This document shows, piece after piece, positions 1 to 5,686 of a stretch of 8,014 bases of DNA. Position 1 is the stretch's first letter. Every line of letters begins with the position of its first letter. The notes under the pieces were generated by a model. It saw only the letters and a list, made by a program, of their open reading frames with translations, was not told where the DNA came from and did not search any database. Source of the stretch: Flavobacterium psychrophilum (GTDB lineage: Bacteria; Bacteroidota; Bacteroidia; Flavobacteriales; Flavobacteriaceae); contig CAMBHH010000162.1 of the NCBI GenBank assembly GCA_945866505.1, positions 1-8,014 of the forward strand. Direction: 5' to 3'. The translations under genes were made by a program, and so were the position numbers.

Positions 1-11
1 AATGTGAAAAA

Positions 12-545
12 TTATATTGTTTGCTGTCTATTTGATTGTGTTCTTCCAAAGAATCTATCGTCTTTGTCGGTTCTACCTCCGTCTTCCATCGGAAATTCTT
101 TTCGCATTGGATGTGACACCATTTCGTCCATATTCAAAATACGTTTCAATTGTGGATGGCCTACAAAATTGATTCCATAAAAGTCCCAAGTTTCTCGTTC
201 CATCCAATTCGCGCTTGGAAAGATAGTTGATATCGTTTTTATATCTGGAGTTTCGCCGCTGATAAATGCTTTTATTTTGATTCGTTTATTTTCGTACCAA
301 TTGTGCATATGGTAAACAATAGCAAATTGTCTTTCTTCAACATTATCAGGATAATGTACCCCACACAAATCAGTCAAGAAATGAAACCGTAATACTGGAT
401 CATTTTTCAAAAAAAGTACAATTGCTGTAATTATGTTAGCTGACACTTCAAACGAAAAAACATCTTTTTCTTGATTAAAATGAAATACACTTTCGCCAAA
501 AGTATCCTCTAATTTATTTTGAATTTCTGTGGTTTCTAGACTCAT
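12..545 (-). CDS. nuoC: NADH-quinone oxidoreductase subunit C (complex I 30-kDa subunit)
   Basis: This is a peripheral-arm subunit of respiratory complex I (NADH to quinone, coupled to ion pumping). It sits on the cytoplasmic side next to NuoD and NuoB and carries no cofactor. The 177-residue protein contains the family signature at residues 116-137: ERETWDFYGINF followed by GHPQLKRIL. A typical acidic/basic tail (MRKEFP, then DKDDR) follows. The length fits a stand-alone NuoC rather than the NuoCD fusion of enterobacteria, so a separate nuoD is expected immediately downstream. Only 11 bases remain before the window edge, so nuoD is not visible. The ATG start lies 4 bases after the nuoB stop (TAA GGAA ATG), so the two genes are almost certainly co-transcribed and possibly translationally coupled. 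The purine-rich GGAA directly touches the start codon, too close to act as an ordinary Shine-Dalgarno. The family assignment is secure. Confidence 0.96.
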   Translation of the reverse strand: MSLETTEIQNKLEDTFGESVFHFNQEKDVFSFEVSANIITAIVLFLKNDPVLRFHFLTDLCGVHYPDNVEERQFAIVYHMHNWYENKRIKIKAFISGETPDIKTISTIFPSANWMERETWDFYGINFVGHPQLKRILNMDEMVSHPMRKEFPMEDGGRTDKDDRFFGRTQSNRQQTI

Positions 546-549
546 TTCC

Positions 550-1098
550 TTACTTTATATTATAAGATTTCAATAATTCTTGGTATTCTGGAGAGCTCCT
601 TCTTCTTACAGATTCGCTCCTTACTAAATCTTGTAATCTCATTACGCCATCTACAATTTGTTCCGGTCTTGGCGGACATCCAGGAACATAAACATCAACA
701 GGAATCACTTTATCAATTCCTTGCAAAACAGAATAGGTATCGAAAACTCCACCAGATGAGGCACAAGCTCCAACAGCAATTACCCACCTAGGTTCTGCCA
801 TTTGCTCGTAAACTTGACGTAAAATCGGCCCCATTTTTTTAGAAATTGTTCCCATAACCAGTAACATATCAGCCTGACGTGGAGAAAAGCTCACACGTTC
901 CATCCCGAATCTTGCTAAATCATAGTGAGAAGCCATTGTTGCCATAAACTCAATTCCGCAACAAGAAGTTGCAAAAGGCAACGGCCAAAGCGAATTGGCT
1001 CTAGCTAATCCAACAACATCATTTAATGTGGTTGCAAAGAAGCCTTCTCCCGAAACACCTTCTGGTGGTGCTACCATTTTTATATTTGACTCACTCAT
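550..1098 (-). CDS. nuoB: NADH-quinone oxidoreductase subunit B (N2 cluster subunit)
   Basis: NuoB (20-kDa/PSST homologue) holds the terminal [4Fe-4S] cluster N2, which passes electrons to quinone at the NuoB/NuoD interface of complex I. The 182-residue protein shows all four expected cluster cysteines: the tandem pair at residues 46-47 ([10 protein letters not shown]), Cys112 (VGACASSGG) and Cys141 ([10 protein letters not shown]). The conserved stretches around [15 protein letters not shown] and the [12 protein letters not shown] helix are also intact, so it should be functional. The ATG at the right end is preceded by A/T-rich DNA without a Shine-Dalgarno, as is usual in this phylum. An alternative Met8 start would remove only the non-conserved N-terminus. 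The gene is second in the nuo operon. It is separated from nuoA by an unusually long 116-bp spacer filled with 7-bp repeats, whereas its junction with nuoC is only 4 bp. Confidence 0.97.
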   Translation of the reverse strand: MSESNIKMVAPPEGVSGEGFFATTLNDVVGLARANSLWPLPFATSCCGIEFMATMASHYDLARFGMERVSFSPRQADMLLVMGTISKKMGPILRQVYEQMAEPRWVIAVGACASSGGVFDTYSVLQGIDKVIPVDVYVPGCPPRPEQIVDGVMRLQDLVRSESVRRRSSPEYQELLKSYNIK

Positions 1099-1107
1099 TT
1101 TTTGTAA

Positions 1108-1152
1108 AATTATGAATTACGAATTATGAATTATGAATTATGAATTCATAAT
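1108..1152. repeat. Tandem 7-bp repeat AATTATG with terminal palindrome, nuoA-nuoB spacer
   Basis: Read on the plus strand, five head-to-tail copies of the heptamer AATTATG run from 1108 to 1142; the second copy reads AATTACG. A partial sixth copy follows. The end of the array forms a perfect 16-bp palindrome at 1137-1152 (ATTATGAATTCATAAT). The array lies inside the nuoABC transcription unit, so it would be transcribed between nuoA and nuoB. Its role is unknown. It may be a mobile or slippage-derived intergenic repeat, or an RNA structure affecting message stability. Confidence 0.85.
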
Positions 1153-1184
1153 CTAATTTTTTTCAGTAAACACTTTAGAAACTA

Positions 1185-1213
1185 TAATTTCGTAATTTCT
1201 AATTTCTAATTGC
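1185..1213. repeat. Second 7-bp repeat block TAATTTC, nuoA-nuoB spacer
   Basis: Copies of TAATTTC occur at 1185-1191, 1193-1199 and 1200-1206. A degenerate fourth (TAATTGC) at 1207-1213 ends at the last bases of nuoA. One extra base (G1192) interrupts the array. The segment ATAATTTCGTAATT (1184-1197) is nearly the reverse complement of AATTACGAATTAT (1115-1127), with one extra T. The two blocks could therefore pair as an imperfect long hairpin in the nuoA-nuoB transcript. Confidence 0.75.
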
Positions 1214-1214
1214 T

Positions 1215-1580
1215 TTATTCCCAGTCTAGTGCTTTCTTTTTGATGATGTAGAAAAACCCTATCAAAAGTAATGACATAAAAATTACCATTTTTACCATTC
1301 CTTCCAATCCTAATTCTTTAAAATTGACAGCCCAAGGATATAAAAAAACCACTTCAATATCGAAAAGGACAAAAAGAATTGCCACTACAAAAAATTTTAC
1401 AGAGAAAGGTATTCTGGCGTTTCCAATTGATTTAATCCCACACTCAAAGTTTTCATCTTTTATTTCTGATGATCGTTGAGGGCCTAATTTGCCCGAAATT
1501 ATGATTATCCCCACAACAAATCCAATGGCTAATAGCATCTGCATTAGTATTGGCACGTAATCTAATTGGCTTGATTGCAT
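1215..1580 (-). CDS. nuoA: NADH-quinone oxidoreductase subunit A
   Basis: NuoA is a small membrane subunit of complex I (ND3 homologue) at the junction between the peripheral and membrane arms, close to the quinone channel. The protein has 121 residues, normal for the family. It has three predicted membrane helices at about residues 10-30, 61-83 and 95-114. The conserved cytoplasmic loop is present with the ECG motif (Cys47, the residue homologous to the mobile ND3 loop cysteine). The second helix carries the diagnostic FDIEVVFLYPWA. It starts at ATG and is the first gene of the operon, about 25-30 bases downstream of a well-formed Bacteroidetes promoter. No terminator lies between it and nuoB, so the repeat-rich spacer should be read through. 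Confidence 0.95.
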   Translation of the reverse strand: MQSSQLDYVPILMQMLLAIGFVVGIIIISGKLGPQRSSEIKDENFECGIKSIGNARIPFSVKFFVVAILFVLFDIEVVFLYPWAVNFKELGLEGMVKMVIFMSLLLIGFFYIIKKKALDWE

Positions 1581-1611
1581 AATGATTATTGTTTTAGTCT
1601 ATATACGACCG

Positions 1612-1642
1612 CAAATATAGGCTTCAAAGCTTTAAATCACAA
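1612..1642 (-). promoter_or_regulatory. Bacteroidetes-type promoter for nuoABC
   Basis: On the minus strand a TTG (1642-1640) is followed after 20 bases by TATATTTG (1619-1612). This matches the phylum's primary sigma consensus TTG-N17-23-TAnnTTTG in both boxes and in spacing. Transcription would begin roughly 25-30 bases before the nuoA ATG. This is the best promoter match seen in the window. Confidence 0.75.
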
Positions 1643-1730
1643 GTTAAAACACAAAATTTAGTTAAATGAAAATCATAATTAACGTATAATTAAGTTTTGT
1701 TTATTTACGCGGTATACGATTGCGTTCACC

Positions 1731-1768
1731 TTAAAACAAAAAAGCGTCCCGATTTATCGGGACGCTTT
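1731..1768 (-). terminator. Rho-independent terminator of the cold-shock gene
   Basis: The arms AAAGCGTCCCGA (1741-1752) and TCGGGACGCTTT (1757-1768) form a perfect 12-bp stem with a 4-base loop. On the minus strand the stem is followed by a T-rich tail (TTTTTTGTTTT). It lies 35 bases past the csp stop codon and separates that gene from the nuo operon. Confidence 0.9.
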
Positions 1769-1803
1769 AAACATTCGTAGGCATTAAAAATGAATTTTTA
1801 TGC

Positions 1804-1998
1804 TTAGAGCACTGCTACTTTCGCAGCAACTTTTCCTTTTCTTCCTTCTTCTTCTTCATAGCTTACTCTGTCACCTTCACGAAGTTCTTCCGCGTTGATT
1901 CCTGATGCATGAACAAAAATGTCTTTTCCTGTTTCTTCGTCTGTAATGAATCCGTAACCTTTTGATTCATTGAAAAATTTAACTGTACCTGTACGCAT
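1804..1998 (-). CDS. Cold-shock domain protein (CspA family)
   Basis: A 64-residue single-domain OB-fold protein that binds single-stranded RNA and DNA. Members act as RNA chaperones or antiterminators and support translation at low temperature or during growth. Both nucleic-acid-binding motifs are complete: RNP1 KGYGFIT (residues 13-19) and RNP2 DIFVHAS (residues 26-32). The usual N-terminal GTVKFFN is also present. An acidic run YEEEEG near residue 48 is encoded by a short GAA-type triplet run. The gene stands alone, with a promoter-like box upstream and a strong terminator downstream. The 5' leader appears short, about 25 bases, with no Shine-Dalgarno. That differs from the long thermosensing leader of E. 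coli cspA, so cold induction cannot be assumed. The family is certain, but which csp paralogue this is cannot be told. Confidence 0.96.
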   Translation of the reverse strand: MRTGTVKFFNESKGYGFITDEETGKDIFVHASGINAEELREGDRVSYEEEEGRKGKVAAKVAVL

Positions 1999-2027
1999 TG
2001 TAATAGTAATAATAATTTATAATGTGG

Positions 2028-2035
2028 CAAATGTA
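2028..2035 (-). promoter_or_regulatory. Possible -7 box of the cold-shock gene
   Basis: TACATTTG on the minus strand (2035-2028) fits TAnnTTTG and lies 29 bases upstream of the csp ATG. No TTG occurs at the expected 17-23 base spacing; the nearest is 30 bases away. The call rests on the -7 element and position alone. Confidence 0.45.
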
Positions 2036-2126
2036 ATATTTAATCTAATACGAAATATAATATTGCAAAGATTTTATTAAAATATTTGATTTCCAACCAT
2101 TTCTAACGCTTTTTATCGATGAAAGA

Positions 2127-3905
2127 CTATACATCTAATTTAATATGTAATTCGTTCAGTTGCAATTCATCAATTGCTGATGGAGCATCAATCATAACAT
2201 CTCTTCCAGAATTGTTTTTTGGGAAAGCAATAAAATCACGTATTGTTTCTTGTCCGCCTAGGATTGAAACTAATCTATCCAATCCAAAAGCTAAACCTCC
2301 GTGTGGTGGCGCACCATATTGGAATGCATTCATCAAGAAACCAAATTGATCTTCAGCCTGTTCAGGTGTGAACCCCAAATATTTAAACATCAATTGTTGC
2401 GTAGTTTTGTCGTGAATACGAATAGAACCGCCTCCAATTTCGTTTCCGTTCAAAACCATGTCATAAGCATTGGCACGAACCGCTTTCGGATTGGTTTCCA
2501 ATAAGTGCATATCTTCCGGTTTTGGGGAAGTAAACGGATGATGCATTGCGTGATAACGACCGGTTTGCTCCGCCTGTTCGCCCTTTGGGCTCGGGTCTTG
2601 TTCAAATTCTAATAAAGGGAAATCTACCACCCAAAGTGGTGCAAATTCGGTTGGTTTTCTTAATCCCAATCGAGTTGCTAATTCCATTCTAAGCGCAGAA
2701 AGTTGCGTTCTAGTTTTGTCAGCGGGACCGGAAAGTACAAAAATCATATCTCCAGCTTTTGCGCCAGTTGTTTTTGCCCAATTTCCCAAGTCCTCTTGAT
2801 TGTAGAATTTATCTACCGATGATTTGTAAGTGCCATCTTCGTTGCATTTTACATAAACCATTCCGCTGGCGCCAATTTGTGGACGCTTGATCCAATCAAT
2901 CAAACCATCGATTTCTTTACGGGTGTAGTTTCCAGCTCCAGGAACAGCAATTCCAACCACTAATTCGGCTGAATTGAAAACGGAGAAATCTTTGTGTTGT
3001 GCAAATAAGTTTAATTCACCAAATTCCATGCCAAAACGAATGTCCGGTTTGTCATTTCCATAGGTTTTCATCGCATAATCGTACGTAATTCTTGGAAATT
3101 TTTCAACTTCAATTCCTTTAATTTCTTTCAGTAAATGTCGTGTCAGTCCTTCGAAAACATTCAAAATGTCTTCTTGTTCTACAAATGCCATTTCGCAATC
3201 GATTTGTGTGAATTCTGGTTGACGGTCAGCACGTAAATCTTCGTCACGGAAACATTTTACGATTTGGAAATACTTATCCATTCCGCCCACCATCAACAAT
3301 TGTTTGAAAGTTTGTGGCGATTGGGGCAAGGCATAAAATTGTCCTTCGTTCATTCGAGATGGAACCACGAAATCTCTCGCACCTTCGGGAGTTGATTTGA
3401 TTAAATATGGTGTTTCTACTTCACAAAAATCTAAATTCGAAAGGTATTTTCGAACTTCCATAGCTACTTTATGACGAAAAAGTAAATTATTTTTTACTGG
3501 ATTTCTACGAATATCCAAATATCGGTATTTCATTCGAATATCTTCGCCACCATCGGTTTCGTCTTCGATTGTAAATGGTGGTGTTATTGATGAATTCAAT
3601 ATTTTGAGTTCGGTAACTAGGATTTCGATATCGCCAGTGGCCATATTAGCGTTTTTGGCTTCACGCTCAATAACAATTCCTTTGGCTTGAATTACAAATT
3701 CACGACCTAAGGTTTTTGCCAGTTCAAAAACTTCTTTTTGAGACCGACTTTCGTCAAAAATCAATTGGGTAACTCCGTAACGGTCGCGTAAATCAACCCA
3801 ATTCATAAATCCTTTATCACGTGATTTTTGAACCCAACCCGCAAGCGTAACTTCGGTATTGATGTGTGAAGAGTTAAGTTCTCCACAATTATGACTTCTA
3901 TACAT
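2127..3905 (-). CDS. aspS: Aspartyl-tRNA synthetase
   Basis: This class IIb synthetase charges tRNA-Asp with aspartate in the cytoplasm. With the ATG start it has 592 residues, the normal length for the bacterial type. Domains in order: an N-terminal OB-fold anticodon-binding domain (about 1-105, with LAGWVQ and the DLRDRYG strand); the catalytic core with the flipping-loop region [14 protein letters not shown] (171-184) and [10 protein letters not shown]; motif 2 [14 protein letters not shown] (219-232); the bacterial GAD insertion (about 285-415); the HHPFTSP segment (455-461); and motif 3 [10 protein letters not shown] (537-546). An in-frame TTG upstream would add seven residues. I reject it because that codon is part of the promoter -7 box and the ATG protein aligns directly with the usual MRxxxCGEL N-terminus. 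It stands as a single gene. The 128-bp gap to csp shows no convincing terminator. Whether it also charges tRNA-Asn cannot be decided from the sequence. Confidence 0.97.
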   Translation of the reverse strand: MYRSHNCGELNSSHINTEVTLAGWVQKSRDKGFMNWVDLRDRYGVTQLIFDESRSQKEVFELAKTLGREFVIQAKGIVIEREAKNANMATGDIEILVTELKILNSSITPPFTIEDETDGGEDIRMKYRYLDIRRNPVKNNLLFRHKVAMEVRKYLSNLDFCEVETPYLIKSTPEGARDFVVPSRMNEGQFYALPQSPQTFKQLLMVGGMDKYFQIVKCFRDEDLRADRQPEFTQIDCEMAFVEQEDILNVFEGLTRHLLKEIKGIEVEKFPRITYDYAMKTYGNDKPDIRFGMEFGELNLFAQHKDFSVFNSAELVVGIAVPGAGNYTRKEIDGLIDWIKRPQIGASGMVYVKCNEDGTYKSSVDKFYNQEDLGNWAKTTGAKAGDMIFVLSGPADKTRTQLSALRMELATRLGLRKPTEFAPLWVVDFPLLEFEQDPSPKGEQAEQTGRYHAMHHPFTSPKPEDMHLLETNPKAVRANAYDMVLNGNEIGGGSIRIHDKTTQQLMFKYLGFTPEQAEDQFGFLMNAFQYGAPPHGGLAFGLDRLVSILGGQETIRDFIAFPKNNSGRDVMIDAPSAIDELQLNELHIKLDV

Positions 3906-3923
3906 TAGATTAATTTTAGAGTG

Positions 3924-3931
3924 CAAATTTA
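3924..3931 (-). promoter_or_regulatory. Probable -7 box of aspS
   Basis: TAAATTTG on the minus strand (3931-3924) matches TAnnTTTG and ends 18 bases before the aspS ATG, giving a leader of roughly a dozen bases. No TTG is found at the proper upstream distance, so the -33 part is weak. The last three bases (TTG) are the alternative in-frame start codon, which would then be untranscribed. Confidence 0.5.
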
Positions 3932-4176
3932 AGACTAATTATGAATATATGGATTATGAAATTTGAAAGATTGATAAAGGCAACCTTGGTTTTTGTTTTA
4001 AAATTTTCCTTGTGTTTTTACAAAAGTTCTAAAAATTGAAGCGAAATATTTTTTTAATTCAAATTAAATTTTTAAATTTACTCTATTGAAAGACGTTCAA
4101 TTTTGCAGAAATACGAGCAATAATTTAGAAAATAAATATCTCTTTCTGTGTGTTAAATCAATACAGTAACGTCTAT
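3932..4176. other. A/T-rich intergenic region between aspS and the fusion gene
   Basis: Together with the flanking promoter box and terminator, this is a gene-free stretch of 349 bases (3906-4254). I see no coding frame of useful length, no tRNA and no conserved RNA. The right end holds the terminator of the upstream gene and the left end the aspS promoter box. The only repeated word is ATTATGAA (3938-3945 and 3953-3960), the same word found in the nuoA-nuoB repeat. The rest is poly-A/T rich without recognisable signals. Confidence 0.6.
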
Positions 4177-4217
4177 AAAAAAATCGGCTGTCACAAATTT
4201 TTGTAACAGCCGATTTT
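4177..4217 (-). terminator. Rho-independent terminator of the nucleotidyltransferase/kinase gene
   Basis: The arms AAAATCGGCTGT (4180-4191) and ACAGCCGATTTT (4206-4217) pair over 12 bp. An inner ACAAA/TTTGT helix continues after one mismatch. On the minus strand the stem runs straight into seven T's. It lies 37 bases after the stop of the fusion gene. The plus strand also has a T-rich tail (TTTTGATTTTT), so it could work in both directions, but no plus-strand gene ends here. Confidence 0.88.
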
Positions 4218-4254
4218 GATTTTTATAGTGGTAAAGTTTTGTGCTATTCCAAAA

Positions 4255-5388
4255 TTATCTTCTAATTCTTATTTGAATTGCATTTTCAATTGGTTTTTCG
4301 CTAAAGAATATTAAATAACCGCCTCCGCCAGCGCCGCTTACTTTCCATCCAAAAACATCTTTTTTGTAATAATCAATTTGAGTTAAAATATCTGGAGTCA
4401 CCATATCAGGAAACATCGCGATTTGGGCTTCGAAACTTTGGGTCATTGCTTTTCCTACTGCTGCTGCGTCTTGTTGTTGCAGTGCTTTCCAACAGGAATC
4501 GGTAGCTTCGCTTAACCAGCGCGCTCCTTTTTCGTCTATATGTGTATTTGCCAAAACATCATAATTCATTTCACGAGGGTAAAGTGGAATCATCCAAATG
4601 CGTTCTTCAATCCATTCTAACAATTCAGGAACCATCACGGTTTCTATATCTGTTGGCCAATAGGTGCCTTCATATAAATATTTGTTTAAACCCGGCATTG
4701 TAATCCCTAATGAATCTTGAGAACCGCTAACATATTTAGTTCCTGGAGGATTTTCAAAACAAAATAGCGTTTTTGCTAGCTTTTCTTTATCTCCTTCAGG
4801 AATATCGTTGTGCCAAAGCTCAATGGCTTTCTTTCGGCTGCTGGTTGACATTCCGCTACGGTCATTAAATTCATAATCAGGTTCAACACAGATAGTAATT
4901 ACCGAACCACTTGCATATTTACTAACGTATGGCTGATCGAGCCAACCACCAGCAATATCAATTCGATACGGAATTCTACATTCTTGACGCAGTGCCGTTG
5001 TGGAACGTGTAGGCAAATTTCCATGTGGTATTCTTTTGCTCACAATGTATTCAATGCTCTTCTCTTTGCACAATGCTTCTTTTTGGGGTGTATGACCGTC
5101 AGTGTTTACAAAGAAAATATCAGGTTTTAAAGTGTCAAGCTCTTCTAAAAAATCAAGCAATCCACTACCACGGTTTATCCATGCCTCTTTTACTACTTTT
5201 AAAGAATTGACCATATACAAGCGTTCCGCATCTGAATTAATGGTTTTTCTCGCCTTCAGTTCGTTGATTGTTTTATCTGATCCAATGCCAACATATAAAT
5301 CACCTTGTTGTGCTGCTTCTTCAAAGAAGGCAATGTGACCGCTATGCAACATATCATAACAGCCACTTACAAAAACTTTTTTATTCAT
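4255..5388 (-). CDS. Fused HxGH nucleotidyltransferase / GHMP-kinase-like protein
   Basis: The 377-residue protein has two parts. Residues 1-135 resemble cytidylyl/adenylyltransferases of the HldE C-terminal, TagD and RfaE type: GCYDMLHSGH (9-18, with HxGH 15-18), VGIGSD, an ERLYMVNSLK segment near 55, and TRSTTALRQ (127-135) in the place of the ISSTxxR motif. Such enzymes join a phosphorylated substrate to CMP or AMP. Residues 138-377 resemble sugar GHMP kinases (heptose- or fucose-kinase branch): IPYRIDIAGGWLD (139-151), GSQDS (222-226) in the position of the catalytic-Asp motif, and glycine-rich VSGAGGGGYLIFF (350-362). The phosphate-binding loop, normally GLGSSSA, reads GMSTSSR (179-185), so ATP use may be altered. 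By inference the protein phosphorylates and then activates a sugar for a surface glycan, but the substrate is unknown. The enzyme is soluble, with no signal peptide. The gene is monocistronic: a promoter candidate lies upstream and a terminator downstream. The fold assignments are firmer than the function. Confidence 0.8.
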   Translation of the reverse strand: MNKKVFVSGCYDMLHSGHIAFFEEAAQQGDLYVGIGSDKTINELKARKTINSDAERLYMVNSLKVVKEAWINRGSGLLDFLEELDTLKPDIFFVNTDGHTPQKEALCKEKSIEYIVSKRIPHGNLPTRSTTALRQECRIPYRIDIAGGWLDQPYVSKYASGSVITICVEPDYEFNDRSGMSTSSRKKAIELWHNDIPEGDKEKLAKTLFCFENPPGTKYVSGSQDSLGITMPGLNKYLYEGTYWPTDIETVMVPELLEWIEERIWMIPLYPREMNYDVLANTHIDEKGARWLSEATDSCWKALQQQDAAAVGKAMTQSFEAQIAMFPDMVTPDILTQIDYYKKDVFGWKVSGAGGGGYLIFFSEKPIENAIQIRIRR

Positions 5389-5416
5389 ATTTATATTTTA
5401 TTTCTATTAAATTTTG

Positions 5417-5448
5417 GAAACATACCAAATTGTGTCTAAGCGATGCAA
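5417..5448 (-). promoter_or_regulatory. Candidate promoter of the nucleotidyltransferase/kinase gene
   Basis: On the minus strand TTG (5448-5446) is followed after 21 bases by TATGTTTC (5424-5417), one mismatch from TAnnTTTG. It would start transcription about 20-25 bases before the ATG at 5388. A second exact -7 match, TATTTTTG (5510-5503), lies further upstream but lacks a TTG at the right distance, so I prefer the proximal one. Confidence 0.4.
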
Positions 5449-5472
5449 AAAGATCTTCAACAACAATTATAA

Positions 5473-5484
5473 TGTGTGCACACA
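5473..5484. promoter_or_regulatory. Perfect 12-bp palindrome, possible operator
   Basis: TGTGTGCACACA is a perfect inverted repeat with unusually high G/C for this A/T-rich spacer. It lies 85-96 bases upstream of the fusion gene start. That is 25 bases upstream of the proximal promoter candidate's TTG and just downstream of the alternative -7 box. Its position suits either an activator or a repressor site. No regulator gene is adjacent, so the call is tentative. Confidence 0.35.
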
Positions 5485-5630
5485 CGCAAGAATTAAAAAA
5501 ATCAAAAATACAAATTTTGATGTAAGAATTTGAGTTAAGTGAAATTATTTTTATGTTAGGATAAAGTTTTTTAAAAAATGTGTTTTTGGAATTTGTTAAT
5601 TTCTGTTTTGAAAGTTTTAGTAGCTGACTG

Positions 5631-5670
5631 AAAACAAAAAAACCACCCAAAAAACATATCAGGTGGTTTT
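5631..5670 (-). terminator. Rho-independent terminator of the RND efflux gene
   Basis: The arms AAAACCACC (5639-5647) and GGTGGTTTT (5662-5670) form a 9-bp stem with a 14-base loop. On the minus strand it is followed by TTTTTTTGTTTT. It lies 16 bases after the stop codon of the permease gene, marking the end of that operon. Confidence 0.82.
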
Positions 5671-5686
5671 AATAAAGTTTAAAAAA

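Noticed and set aside
2119..2504. Two plus-strand open frames (76 and 67 codons) within aspS
   Set aside because: They are antisense to the conserved catalytic end of aspS, including motif 3, and are shadows of its codon use.
3927..4254. Search for a CRISPR array, tRNA, toxin-antitoxin pair or mobile element, here and in the other spacers
   Set aside because: No spaced direct repeats, cloverleaf, paired small genes, transposase or terminal inverted repeats were seen anywhere in the window.
5567..5578. T6A6 palindrome
   Set aside because: Homopolymer runs like this are expected by chance in such A/T-rich spacers, and there is no G/C stem or T-tail to suggest a terminator.
5381..5650. 89-codon minus-strand open frame between the fusion gene and the RND gene
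   Set aside because: It has a low-complexity Phe/Lys/Asn/Ile-rich composition, overlaps the RND terminator and the start of the fusion gene, and resembles no family I know. It is best explained as open frame in A/T-rich spacer.
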